From contig NZ_JAAXKY010000012.1 in NCBI RefSeq assembly GCF_012911925.1, positions 1-64,000 on the forward strand: a stretch of DNA of 64,000 nucleotides. The letters run 5' to 3'. This DNA is from Pseudonocardia xinjiangensis. GTDB lineage: Bacteria; Actinomycetota; Actinomycetes; Mycobacteriales; Pseudonocardiaceae. The notes under the pieces were generated by a model that worked only from the letters and a program-made list of their open reading frames with translations, was not told the DNA's origin and ran no database searches. The position numbers were made by a program, and so were the translations under genes. This document shows, in pieces, positions 1-10,595 of the stretch (position 1 is the first letter of the stretch; each line of letters starts with the position of its first letter).

Positions 1-2610
<2,610 letters not shown>

Positions 2611-2650
2611 GGGGCCTCCGAAGTCAGGCGAATGGGCAGGCGACTGCTGC

Positions 2651-2865
2651 CCTCCCCCTCTGTCCCCGCCCGGGTACCCGGGCGCCTGAGAGATTCACCC
2701 CGTGCAGAGCGGGCTTTCCCCGTCGGCGGACGGGCACGCCCGTCGCTTTCCAGAGGCGTCTCGCCCGAGCGGTCCTGGATGCCTGAGAGATTCCGGGGAG
2801 GATTTGCTCCTTCGGCGCCCGTACGACGTGTCAGCTGCGACGACGTCCGGGACTCTCCCGCGCGG
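2651..2865 (-). promoter_or_regulatory. Tandem glycine riboswitch controlling gcvP
   Basis: Read on the minus strand, both aptamers of the classical tandem glycine riboswitch are visible. The first carries GGGAGAG, then GCGCCGAAGGAGCAA, then AATCTCTCAGGCA, and closes with CTCTGGAAAG. The second carries CCGACGGGGAAA, GAATCTCTCAGGC and GACAGAGGGGGAGG. The 3' end lies 40 bases before the GTG of gcvP. The class normally switches glycine-cleavage genes on when glycine is high; that direction is known for the family, not seen here. Confidence 0.95.
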
Positions 2866-3023
2866 GTTCGGCGACTACCGCTCACATCGTAGCCCTCCCG
2901 GCCGAGCGATCCCCGGCGCGGCGCATGTCAGGTTCGTGTCCCTGCCGGAATTGCTGCCCGCAACGGGCCGAATACGTAGTTCTTCCGATGCGGCCGGGGA
3001 GGCTCGAACCTCAGACTGCCGGC

Positions 3024-3314
3024 ATGACCACGACACCGCCCGCGGCTCCGACCACCGTCGCCTTCCACGTCCAGGCCGTGATCTCGTTCGGCGTCTCGCT
3101 CGTCGCGGTCGGTCTGGCCGTCGCCTACCTGCCGGCCGACCCGTGGGTCCGCGCGTTCCTCGCCCTCGCCGTGCTCTACGTGGTGACGTCCGCGTTCACG
3201 CTGGCGAAGTGCGTGCGCGACCGGCAGGAGAGCGCGGGTGTGATCAGCCGCGTGGACCAGGCGCGCCTCGACAGACTGCTCGCCGAACACGACCCGTTCA
3301 AGGTCGATGCGTGA
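3024..3314 (+). CDS. YiaA/YiaB two-helix domain membrane protein
   Basis: Small membrane protein of 96 residues. Two hydrophobic helices (about residues 14-36 and 42-62) are followed by a basic stretch, AKCVRDRQES, and a conserved-looking tail with RVDQARLDRLLAEHDPF. Order and length match the YiaA/YiaB two-helix family, whose biochemical role is unknown. The ATG used has no clear ribosome-binding site, and an upstream in-frame extension to about 2925 is open but reads as leader. It is transcribed away from the gcvP riboswitch and converges on the MerR gene, with 12 bases between stops. Confidence 0.8.
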   Translation: MTTTPPAAPTTVAFHVQAVISFGVSLVAVGLAVAYLPADPWVRAFLALAVLYVVTSAFTLAKCVRDRQESAGVISRVDQARLDRLLAEHDPFKVDA

Positions 3315-3326
3315 GCCCCGACGGCG

Positions 3327-3905
3327 TCAGCTGATGGCGCGGCGGGCGCGGCGGCGGGACAGCTCGTCCTCAGGGCTCTCGTCGACGCTGCCGCCGTCGG
3401 CTCGTTCCACCGGGAAGTCCTTGATCGAGCCACTGATCTCCCGCATCGCGCCGCTGACGGCGATACCGAAGACGCCCTGCCCGCCCTGCAGGAGGTCGAC
3501 GACCTCCTCGGGGGAGGAACACTCGTACACCGTGGTGCCGTCGCTGAACAGCGTGATGCCCGCGAGATCGCGGATGCCGCGGCGGCGCAGATGCTCGACG
3601 GCCACGCGGATGTTCTGCAGCGACACCCCGGCGTCCAGCAACCGCTTCACGACCTTCAGGACCAGCACGTCCTTGAAGGAGTACAGCCGCTGCGAACCCG
3701 AACCCGCCGCTCCACGGATGGAGGGGACGACAAGGCCGGTGCGGGCCCAGTAGTCGAGCTGCCGGTAGGTGATCCCCACGACCTGGCAGGCAGTGGGCCC
3801 ACGGAAGCCGACGAGCTGATCCGGCATCCCGTCGAGGCCGGCTCCCAGCAAGGGATCGGGGAAGAGCTCGCCCTGTTCGGGCGAGCCGGACGGCGGGTTC
3901 TCCAC
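3327..3905 (-). CDS. MerR-family transcriptional regulator (Rv1830-like)
   Basis: DNA-binding regulator of 192 residues. The winged helix-turn-helix covers about residues 35-105, with VGITYRQLDYWARTGLVVPS as recognition region and YSFKDVLVLKVVKRLLDAG next. The C-terminal part (CSSPEEVVDLLQGGQGVFGIAV) matches the actinobacterial MerR proteins encoded beside DUF151 and GarA, equivalent to Mycobacterium Rv1830. Start is GTG with GGAAGGAG five bases upstream. No effector-binding cysteines of the metal-responsive MerR type are seen, so the signal is unknown. It follows the DUF151 gene on the same strand. Confidence 0.88.
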   Translation of the reverse strand: MENPPSGSPEQGELFPDPLLGAGLDGMPDQLVGFRGPTACQVVGITYRQLDYWARTGLVVPSIRGAAGSGSQRLYSFKDVLVLKVVKRLLDAGVSLQNIRVAVEHLRRRGIRDLAGITLFSDGTTVYECSSPEEVVDLLQGGQGVFGIAVSGAMREISGSIKDFPVERADGGSVDESPEDELSRRRARRAIS

Positions 3906-4041
3906 CGAGCTCCTTCCGCCGGGGCCCGCAAGAGCGGGCCGTCACAGCCGACGGTAAGCGCGTGCGCGCGGCCGGTCAACGCGGCGCGCCGCCGCGGGTC
4001 ACCCGGTGCTGGGCGTGTCGAGGCCGAATGGCCCCTCGGGC

Positions 4042-4515
4042 CTACGGCTGGGCGCCGCGGAAGTCCTCTGGCGAGATCGAGTCCAGGAACTCCCGGAACT
4101 TCTCGACCTCGTCCTCCTGCTCATCCGGGATGACCAGACCCGCCTCGGCGAGCACGCTCTCGTCGGCGTGGATCGGCACCCCGATCCGTAGTGCGAGCGC
4201 CACCGAGTCACTCGGCCGCGCCGACACCTTGATTCCACCGTCGAAGACGAGTTCGGCGTAGAACGTGCCTTCCTGGAGGTCGGTGATCCGCACCTGTTCC
4301 AGGCGACGCCCCAACCCCGTGATCACGTCCTTCAGCAGGTCGTGGGTGAGTGGTCGGGCGGGTTTGACCCCCTGCTGCTCCAGGGCGATCGCAGTGGCCT
4401 CCACCGAACCGATCCAGATCGGGAGGTACCGGTCGCCGCTGGTCTCCCGCAGCAGGAGGATCGGCTGGTTCGCGGGCAGTTCGACCCGGACGCCCACGAC
4501 GCGCATCTCGCTCAT
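4042..4515 (-). CDS. DUF151 bifunctional nuclease-domain protein
   Basis: 157 residues, a complete DUF151 (bifunctional nuclease) domain. Visible family features are LPIWIGSVEATAIALEQQG, PLTHDLLKDVITGLG and RPSDSVALALRIGVPI, ending in the usual acidic helix DEQEDEVEKFREFLDS. The family has reported DNase/RNase activity in some members, but the role of the actinobacterial version is not settled. The start is fixed by AGGAGG about ten bases before the ATG; a longer upstream frame is open but lacks such a site. Conserved neighbour of garA, gcvH and MerR. Confidence 0.9.
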   Translation of the reverse strand: MSEMRVVGVRVELPANQPILLLRETSGDRYLPIWIGSVEATAIALEQQGVKPARPLTHDLLKDVITGLGRRLEQVRITDLQEGTFYAELVFDGGIKVSARPSDSVALALRIGVPIHADESVLAEAGLVIPDEQEDEVEKFREFLDSISPEDFRGAQP

Positions 4516-4618
4516 GCGCTTCCCTCCTCCTGACGGTCCTGCAGTGTCGACGCTACACGGCGCACCCGGCCCGCGCCCGCCTCCGGACGGGCGGCGAGCC
4601 GTTGTCTTGGCGCCGGTT

Positions 4619-5071
4619 TCAGCCGGTTGCGCCGGACTCGCGCGGACCGGTGAGGAAGACCAGCCGGAACTTGCCGATCTGCACCTCGTCACCGTTGGCC
4701 AGCACGGCGGTGTCGACCGGCTCGCGGTTGACGTAGGTGCCGTTGAGGCTGCCCACGTCGACGACGACGAACTCGCCGGCATCGCTGCGGAACTCCGCGT
4801 GGCGCCGCGAGACCGTGACGTCGTCGAGGAAGATGTCGCTGTCGGGATGGCGGCCCGCGCTGGTGGACGGGCGGTCGAGGAGGAACCGCGACCCCGCGTT
4901 GGGCCCGCGCTTGACCACCAGCAGGGCAGAGCCCGCCGGAAGCGCGTCGACGCCGGAGACCGGCTGGTCCTGGGCGGGGGGCTCGACCTCGGAGAGGAAG
5001 TCCGCGCGGAAGACCGAGGTGGTCTCCGGGGAACGCTCCGGGGGTACGCCGGGCCCGTCGTTCGTGGTCAC
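4619..5071 (-). CDS. garA: FHA-domain regulator GarA
   Basis: 150-residue forkhead-associated protein. The N-terminal tail carries the phospho-threonine motif PETTSVFRADF, the target of Ser/Thr kinases (PknB/PknG in mycobacteria). The FHA domain (about residues 52-145) shows SAGRHPDSDI, VSRRHAEF and GSLNGTYVNREPV. In mycobacteria GarA, unphosphorylated, binds 2-oxoglutarate-node enzymes and restrains glutamate metabolism. The start is placed at a GTG with AGGAGGA nearby; an ATG 25 codons upstream is open but has no such site. Sits directly after gcvH. Confidence 0.93.
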   Translation of the reverse strand: MTTNDGPGVPPERSPETTSVFRADFLSEVEPPAQDQPVSGVDALPAGSALLVVKRGPNAGSRFLLDRPSTSAGRHPDSDIFLDDVTVSRRHAEFRSDAGEFVVVDVGSLNGTYVNREPVDTAVLANGDEVQIGKFRLVFLTGPRESGATG

Positions 5072-5180
5072 CTCGGGGTCTCCTCCTGCATGGATGTAGC
5101 TCGTCGTTCTGTGATGTGGCGGCCCCACGTGCCGTGGGTCCAACAAACCTACCGCGCGGCGGCGTCCGGTTCCGGGCCGG

Positions 5181-5567
5181 TCAGCTTCCGGTCAGCTCGC
5201 TGTACGCCGCGGCGTCGAGCAGGCCTTCCGGCGCCTCGGAGGCGTCGTCGGCGAGCCGGACGTCGATCATCCAGCCTGCCTGGTAGGGCCCACTGTTGAT
5301 CAGCTCGGGGCTGTTCTCGAGGGACTCGTTGACGGCGACCACCGTGCCGGACACCGGAGCGTAGATGTCGGACACCGACTTGGTCGACTCGACCTCCCCC
5401 ACCACCCCGCCGGCGGCCACGGAGTCACCGACGGACGGCAGCTGCACGAACACGACGTCGCCGAGCTGGGACTGGGCGTGGTCGGTGATGCCGATCCGGA
5501 CCACCCCGTCCCCCAGGTCGCGCACCCATTCGTGAGCTTCGGTGTAGCGGAGGTCCTCGGGAATCAC
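5181..5567 (-). CDS. gcvH: Glycine cleavage system H protein
   Basis: 128 residues. Lipoyl carrier protein that shuttles the aminomethyl group between GcvP, GcvT and dihydrolipoamide dehydrogenase. The lipoylated lysine is in EVESTKSVSDIYAPVSG, and the N-terminal LRYTEAHEWV and C-terminal GWMIDVRL are typical. Length matches the family. The gene begins nine bases after the phosphatidyltransferase stop and is followed by garA, so these form one probable operon. No gcvT is seen in the window. Confidence 0.97.
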   Translation of the reverse strand: MIPEDLRYTEAHEWVRDLGDGVVRIGITDHAQSQLGDVVFVQLPSVGDSVAAGGVVGEVESTKSVSDIYAPVSGTVVAVNESLENSPELINSGPYQAGWMIDVRLADDASEAPEGLLDAAAYSELTGS

Positions 5568-5576
5568 GCGACGACT

Positions 5577-6203
5577 CTAGTCCCCGCTCCTGGCCGCGCC
5601 CGCGACCCCCGGCGGCACCGCATCGGCGCGCATCGCCAGCACGAACTGGGCCAGGTACAGAGCGCCCGAGTACAGGTAGAGCGCGGTGCCCCAGATCGCG
5701 AAGGCGTACCCGAACGGCCGCGCCAGCTCGGCGTACCAGCCGGTGCCCTGGCCGAGCAGGAGCAGCGGGAACGCGTACAGCAACAGGAACGTGGCGCCCT
5801 TGCCGATGTAGGTGACGAGGTAGGGGCCGTAGCCACGGCGGCGCAGCACCGGCAGCGTGGCACCCAGCACCAGGTCGCGGCACACCAGCGCCGCAACGGC
5901 CCACCACGGCACGACGTCGCGGGCACCGAGCGCGACGAGCGCCGCGAGGATGTAGAGCCGGTCCACCGCCGGGTCGAGCAGTGCACCGAGTCGGCTGTAC
6001 TGCCCGAGCAGCCGGGCGAGCTTGCCGTCGAGCCAGTCGGTGAACCCGCCGACCGCGAGCACGAGGATCGCCCACCCGTCGGCGCGCGGCACGAGGAGCA
6101 GGTAGAGGAACAGCGGCACCCCGGCCAGCCGCAGCACGCTGAGCAGGTTCGGGACCGTCACGATGCGGTCGGCCCGGGGCCGTGTGGTCGGCAGGTCGGG
6201 CAC
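5577..6203 (-). CDS. CDP-alcohol phosphatidyltransferase, PgsA2-like
   Basis: 208-residue integral membrane enzyme that transfers a phosphatidyl group from CDP-diacylglycerol to an alcohol. The signature D-x2-DG-x2-AR-x8-G-x3-D-x3-D is seen as DWLDGKLARLLGQYSRLG followed by LLDPAVDR (about residues 56-83). Several hydrophobic helices follow. Position before gcvH and garA matches mycobacterial pgsA2 (Rv1822), whose alcohol acceptor is unproven, so phosphatidylglycerophosphate synthase should not be assumed. First gene of the minus-strand group; divergent from the OsmC gene. Confidence 0.9.
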   Translation of the reverse strand: MPDLPTTRPRADRIVTVPNLLSVLRLAGVPLFLYLLLVPRADGWAILVLAVGGFTDWLDGKLARLLGQYSRLGALLDPAVDRLYILAALVALGARDVVPWWAVAALVCRDLVLGATLPVLRRRGYGPYLVTYIGKGATFLLLYAFPLLLLGQGTGWYAELARPFGYAFAIWGTALYLYSGALYLAQFVLAMRADAVPPGVAGAARSGD

Positions 6204-6278
6204 ATCAGGAGCCTACTGGTGCACCCCCGGGGCCACCGGCGGGTGCACAGGAGGGCCGCCGCAGGCAGGATCGTCGCC

Positions 6279-6809
6279 ATGGAAACGATGGCGCTGCGAG
6301 AAGCACAGGCCCCACTCAAGGCCCGCTACCGGGACGACCCGGACGCGGCGTTGATCACGCTGAAGGCCGAGGGCGAGCTCGACGGGACCGGCGTCGCCTG
6401 CCGGGTCCGCACCGCGACCGCGCTGGCCGAGGCCGGCCTGCACCCGGCCACCGGCGGGGACGGTTCCCAGCTGTGCTCCGGCGACATGCTGCTGGAGGCG
6501 CTGGTCGCCTGCGCAGGGGTCACGCTGCGCGCGGTCGCCACGTCGCTGGGGCTCGAGGTGAGCGGTGCGGTCCGCGCCGAGGGTGACCTCGACTTCCGCG
6601 GCACGCTGGGCGTCGACAAGGAGGCGCCGGTCGGTTTCCGCGACATCCGGCTGACCTTCGACCTCGACACGACCGCGGATGCCGACCAGGTCGCCACCCT
6701 CATGAAGCTGACGGAGCGGTACTGCGTGGTGCTGCAGACGCTGGTGTCCTCGCCCGCCACGTCGGTGGAGGTGCGGACCGGGGGGACCGACGGGACCGAG
6801 GTCCGGTGA
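6279..6809 (+). CDS. OsmC/Ohr-family protein
   Basis: 176 residues. OsmC-like fold; members reduce organic hydroperoxides through a cysteine pair. Two candidate cysteines are seen, in LVACAGVT (about residue 81) and in RYCVVLQTL, in the usual order and spacing of the family. LCSGDMLLEALVACAG is the conserved helix. The ATG chosen follows a GCAGGA-like site poorly; no better start is visible. The stop overlaps the GTG of the next gene by four bases, so the two are translationally coupled. Whether it is a true peroxidase or a different OsmC subgroup cannot be told from sequence. Confidence 0.85.
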   Translation: METMALREAQAPLKARYRDDPDAALITLKAEGELDGTGVACRVRTATALAEAGLHPATGGDGSQLCSGDMLLEALVACAGVTLRAVATSLGLEVSGAVRAEGDLDFRGTLGVDKEAPVGFRDIRLTFDLDTTADADQVATLMKLTERYCVVLQTLVSSPATSVEVRTGGTDGTEVR

Positions 6810-8368
6810 ACGGCGCCCACGCTCTGATCCGGTCCCTCGTGACCAGCGGGGTGGACGTCTGCTTCGCCAACCCCGGCACCTCGGAGATGCACTTCGTCGC
6901 GGCGCTGGACGGCGTGCCCGAGATGCGCGCCGTCCTCGTCCTGTTCGAGGGCGTCGCCACCGGGGCCGCCGACGGCTACGCCCGGATGGCCGAGCGGCCG
7001 GCGGCGACCCTGCTGCACCTGGGTCCCGGGCTGGGCAACGGCGTGGCCAACCTGCACAACGCCCGGCGGGCCGGCTCGCCGGTCGTGAACGTCATCGGCG
7101 ACCACGCCACCTACCACGCGAAGTACGACGCCCCGCTGCAGTCCGACATCGGGGCCATCGCGGGCGCGGTGTCGGGATGGGTGCGGCACAGCGCGCTGAC
7201 CTCCGAGGTCGGCGCCGACGCAGCGGCGGCGGTGGCCGCGGCCCGGGAGGGCCAGGTCGCCACCCTCGTCCTGCCTGCCGACGTCAGCTGGGAGCCGGAC
7301 GGCGGCGTGGTCGCCGACCCGGTCCCCGCCGCGCCCCGGGCCGCGGCCGACCCGGACGCGGTGGGGGCCGCGGCCGCCGCGCTGCGCTCCGGCGAGCCGT
7401 GCATCCTGCTCGTGGGAGGCGACGCCACCAGCGCCGACGGCCTGGCCGCCGCCGACCGGATCGCCGCCGCGACCGGGGCGACGGTCCTAGCCGAGACGTT
7501 CCCGACGCGCCTGGAGCGCGGGGCGGGCGTCGCTCCGGTGGAGCGGGTGGCCTACCAGGTCGACATCGCTGTCCGCCAGCTCGCGGGAGCGCAGCATGTG
7601 GTGCTGGTGGGAGCCCGCTCCCCCGTGGGGTTCTTCGCCTACCCCGGCAAGCCGTCGGACCTGGTCCCCCCGGGCGCTCACGTGCACACCGTGGCCGCCA
7701 GGGAAGGAGCCGCCGCGGCCCTGGACGAGCTCGCGGACCTCGTGGCCCCGGGCACGACCGCGCGCGTGGCAGCGCTCGCGCGGCCCGAGCTGCCCACGGG
7801 TGCGCTCACCGTCGCGAGCGCCGCCGCCGTGGTGGGCGCGCTGCTGCCCGAGGGGGCCATCGTCGTCGACGAGGCGGTCACGTCCGGGTTCGGCCTGCCC
7901 GGCGACACCGCGGGCGCGCCCCGCCACGACTGGCTCACCCTTACCGGCGGGGCGATCGGATGGGGGCTGCCCGCGGCCACGGGTGCCGCCGTGGCCTGCC
8001 CGGACCGGCCGGTGTGGGCCCTGCAGGCCGACGGGAGCGCGATGTACACGATCTCCGCGCTGTGGACCCACGCCCGCGAGGGGCTCGACGTCACCACCGT
8101 GCTGTACAACAACAACGCCTACGCCATCCTGCGGGGCGAGCTGCAGCAGGTCGGGGCGGCCGGCTTCGTCCAGCACGACGGCAAACGCGCGAAGGCCCTT
8201 CTCGACCTCGGCGGACCCGACCTGGACTTCGTCTCGATCGCCCGTGGGATGGGCGTGCCGGGGGTGCGGGTGACCACGGCCGAGGAGATGGCCGACGCGC
8301 TGCGCCGGGCCTCCGCCGAGCCCGGACCGCACCTCGTGGAGGTGATGGTTCCGCCGCTGGTGGCGTGA
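6806..8368 (+). CDS. Thiamine-diphosphate enzyme, acetolactate synthase large-subunit-like
   Basis: 520 residues with the three-domain plan of the acetohydroxyacid synthase/benzoylformate decarboxylase superfamily. The cofactor-activating glutamate is in LFEGVATGAADGYARM near residue 50. The thiamine-diphosphate/magnesium motif is ADGSAMYTISALWTH with NNNAYAIL about 30 residues on. It is shorter than biosynthetic IlvB, lacks an adjacent ilvN, and is coupled to an OsmC gene. Housekeeping branched-chain synthesis is therefore unlikely, and a 2-oxo-acid decarboxylase or catabolic carboligase is more plausible. Substrate unknown. Confidence 0.85.
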   Translation: MNGAHALIRSLVTSGVDVCFANPGTSEMHFVAALDGVPEMRAVLVLFEGVATGAADGYARMAERPAATLLHLGPGLGNGVANLHNARRAGSPVVNVIGDHATYHAKYDAPLQSDIGAIAGAVSGWVRHSALTSEVGADAAAAVAAAREGQVATLVLPADVSWEPDGGVVADPVPAAPRAAADPDAVGAAAAALRSGEPCILLVGGDATSADGLAAADRIAAATGATVLAETFPTRLERGAGVAPVERVAYQVDIAVRQLAGAQHVVLVGARSPVGFFAYPGKPSDLVPPGAHVHTVAAREGAAAALDELADLVAPGTTARVAALARPELPTGALTVASAAAVVGALLPEGAIVVDEAVTSGFGLPGDTAGAPRHDWLTLTGGAIGWGLPAATGAAVACPDRPVWALQADGSAMYTISALWTHAREGLDVTTVLYNNNAYAILRGELQQVGAAGFVQHDGKRAKALLDLGGPDLDFVSIARGMGVPGVRVTTAEEMADALRRASAEPGPHLVEVMVPPLVA

Positions 8369-8533
8369 CAGCCCCGTTCGTCGCGGCTGATCGCCGCTTC
8401 GTCGCCCGGCCCCGTACCCGAGCGATCCGGACACCCGGTGCGCGGACGTAGAGTGTCGCCCACGTGACGCAGCGTTCTCCCGGCGAAGGGGTCGCGGCGT
8501 CCGGGTCCATGGCGGGCGGCACCGCAGGGATGC

Positions 8534-9430
8534 GTGATGACGAGAACGGTCGAGGAGCTGCGGTCCGTCGACCACGCCTGCGCCGTTCCGGTGAGCGACG
8601 AGCAGCTCTGGGAGATGACGGCCGCGTTCGTGGCCGCCGGGCTGGCCGCGGGCGAGCAGGTCGTGTACTTCGACGACGGCACCGTCGACGGCGTGCTCGA
8701 GCGGCTCGCCGACGACCGCGTGGCGGTGGCGGAGTCGCTCCACGACGGCAGCTTCGCCATCGTCTCGCCCGACACCACACGCGCCACGCTGCGCAGCCCC
8801 CCGCCGCAGGTGCAGGAGCTCATCTGCAGCACCGTCGACGGCGCGCTCGAGCGGGGATACACCGGTATCCGGGTCACGGGGCAGTTCAGCTACGGCCTGA
8901 GACGCGCGGGCGGGGCCTCCCTCCTGGAGTACGACACCGTCTTCGACGAGGTGGCCCGCGTCCGCCCGGCCCGGGTCCTGTGCCTCTACGACCGGCGCCG
9001 CTTCCCCGAGGGCGCGATCGAGGAGTTGCGCGCCCGGCACCACACCGAGCTCGTCGTGCCGGCGATCTACGACGACAACCTGCTGCGGATCACCAGCACC
9101 GGGGCCGGCACCGCGCGGCTGGCGGGCGAGGTCGACCACAGCAACCGCCCCCGCATCCGCAGGCTGCTCGAGACGGCGCTCGACCAGGCACTGCGGTCGC
9201 ACGCCGGCCCCACCGACATCACTCTCGACCTGTCGTCGCTGCGGTTCCTCGACGTCGCGGGAGCCGTCAGCCTCGTGCACGCCGCCGAGGAGTTCCCGAG
9301 CTCCCACCGGCTCGTGCTCACCGGCGTGCGGCCGCGCGTGCTGCGCGTGCTGGACCGCTGCGGCGCACCGTTCGCCGCACAGCTCGTCGTGCAGTCCCGT
9401 CCCGAGTACGCGCCTTCGGAGGCCCGATGA
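8534..9430 (+). CDS. MEDS-domain plus STAS-domain protein (anti-sigma antagonist-like)
   Basis: 298 residues. Residues about 12-175 form a MEDS (DcmR-type sensory) domain: DHACAVPVSDEQLWEMTAAF and GIRVTGQFSYGLRR. Residues about 195-290 form a STAS domain: ARLAGEVDHSNRPRI and LDLSSLRFLDVAGAVSLV. STAS proteins release sigma factors by binding anti-sigma kinases. Here the usual phospho-acceptor position (DS-S-G in classical antagonists) reads DVAG, with no serine, so it is probably not switched by phosphorylation there. Start may be the GTG or the ATG three bases later. ATGA overlap with the next gene. Confidence 0.85.
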   Translation: MMTRTVEELRSVDHACAVPVSDEQLWEMTAAFVAAGLAAGEQVVYFDDGTVDGVLERLADDRVAVAESLHDGSFAIVSPDTTRATLRSPPPQVQELICSTVDGALERGYTGIRVTGQFSYGLRRAGGASLLEYDTVFDEVARVRPARVLCLYDRRRFPEGAIEELRARHHTELVVPAIYDDNLLRITSTGAGTARLAGEVDHSNRPRIRRLLETALDQALRSHAGPTDITLDLSSLRFLDVAGAVSLVHAAEEFPSSHRLVLTGVRPRVLRVLDRCGAPFAAQLVVQSRPEYAPSEAR

Positions 9431-10386
9431 GGATCGAGACCACCCGCTCGGCCGTCGGGGTCCGGCTCGAGCACGCAGCCGGGTACCACCGCTCGGACGC
9501 CGACCTGCTCGCCCAGCTCGTCGCGCTGGCCCGCGCGGGGTTGGAGCGCGGCGAACCGGTCGCGCTCGCGTTGCGTCCGCGCACGGAACGGGCACTGCAC
9601 ACCCAGTTGGGGGGAACGGCGGGGCTGATCCAGCTCAGCCACCCCGACGGCCCGGACGGCGCCTCCGGCCAGACCCTGGCCACCCGCAGGGCGCTGGAGC
9701 TGCGCGAGCTGACCTCCAGCACCGGGGGGCCCGTCACCGTCCTGGCGGAGCACACCGCCTCGCTCGACGGCGCCGACGGCAGCTTCTGGACGGAGCTGGA
9801 CGCTGCCCTGAACGTGGCACTCGCGGATCTCCCCGTACGGATGACATGTTTCTACCCGGAGCTGCCCCTCCATCTCGAGATCCTCGACGGCGCCCGGCAC
9901 AACCACCCGCTGCTGCTCGTCGACGGCAGGCTGGTGCACAACCCCCAGCACCGCTGCCCCCGCGACGTCCTCACGATGCGGCCCGCTCCCGCGCCTGCGC
10001 TGCTCGGGCCACCCGACCTGCGGATCACGTTCAGCGCATGGCAGCTGCACGAGGTGCGCACGGCCGTCGAGGAGGCCCTGCGGGCCGCAGGGTACGGCCG
10101 GTCCCGGGCAGAAGACCTGGTACTGGCCGTCAACGAGGTGGCCACCAACGCCGTCGAGCACGGTGCGTCCGAGGCCGAGCTCGCGATCTGGACCAGCAGC
10201 GGCAGCGGGGTGGTGTGCGAGATCCACGACAGGGGCGTGCTCGCCGATCCGCTGCCCGGACTGCAGGCCCCGCACCCCTCCGACCCCCGCGGCCGCGGGG
10301 TGTGGATCGCCCGTCAGCTGTGCGACACGCTCCATGTGTGGGCCGACCGCTGGGGCACCCACGTCCGCATGCAGGCCGCCCCGTGA
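9427..10386 (+). CDS. MEDS-domain plus HATPase anti-sigma regulatory factor
   Basis: 319 residues. An N-terminal MEDS domain (about 10-190: FYPELPLHLEILDG, NPQHRCPRDVL) is joined to an RsbW-like ATPase domain (about 205-317). The N box is LAVNEVATNAVEHG, the G1 box IHDRGVLADP and the G2 box RGRGVWIARQL, all intact. The protein can therefore be expected to bind ATP and act as anti-sigma factor or serine kinase. Coupled by ATGA overlap to the STAS partner upstream, which suggests a two-protein switch. The target sigma factor is not adjacent; a SigB/SigF-type factor lies 26 kb away. Confidence 0.87.
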   Translation: MRIETTRSAVGVRLEHAAGYHRSDADLLAQLVALARAGLERGEPVALALRPRTERALHTQLGGTAGLIQLSHPDGPDGASGQTLATRRALELRELTSSTGGPVTVLAEHTASLDGADGSFWTELDAALNVALADLPVRMTCFYPELPLHLEILDGARHNHPLLLVDGRLVHNPQHRCPRDVLTMRPAPAPALLGPPDLRITFSAWQLHEVRTAVEEALRAAGYGRSRAEDLVLAVNEVATNAVEHGASEAELAIWTSSGSGVVCEIHDRGVLADPLPGLQAPHPSDPRGRGVWIARQLCDTLHVWADRWGTHVRMQAAP

Positions 10387-10530
10387 CGTAAGATCGGGTT
10401 CGGCGCGTCACCCGCATGGCCCGCGCCCGGCCGTGAGTGTGACGAATATGCCCCTTGGCAACAGGCCCGGTCGGGAGAACACTCCATCGCGGGCTCGTGC
10501 GCCATCGGGACGCCGACAGGCCACATGCGT

Positions 10531-10595
10531 AGCACCAGCTTCGGGCACAACCATAGTCAGCACCACATTCGGGCACCATCACATTTGGGACCACC
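10531..10595 (+). repeat. Imperfect direct repeats before the BTAD regulator
   Basis: Three related units precede the ATG: CTTCGGGCAC at 10539, ATTCGGGCAC at 10567 and ATTTGGGACC at 10583, the first two 28 bases apart and the third 16 further. Each is followed within a few bases by a CCAT or CCATC. SARP-type regulators bind direct repeats of this kind, so these may be autoregulatory sites. No binding evidence. Confidence 0.4.

Noticed and set aside
6806-8368. Biosynthetic acetolactate synthase IlvB
   Set aside because: Shorter than IlvB, no ilvN nearby, coupled to an OsmC gene; only the superfamily is supported.
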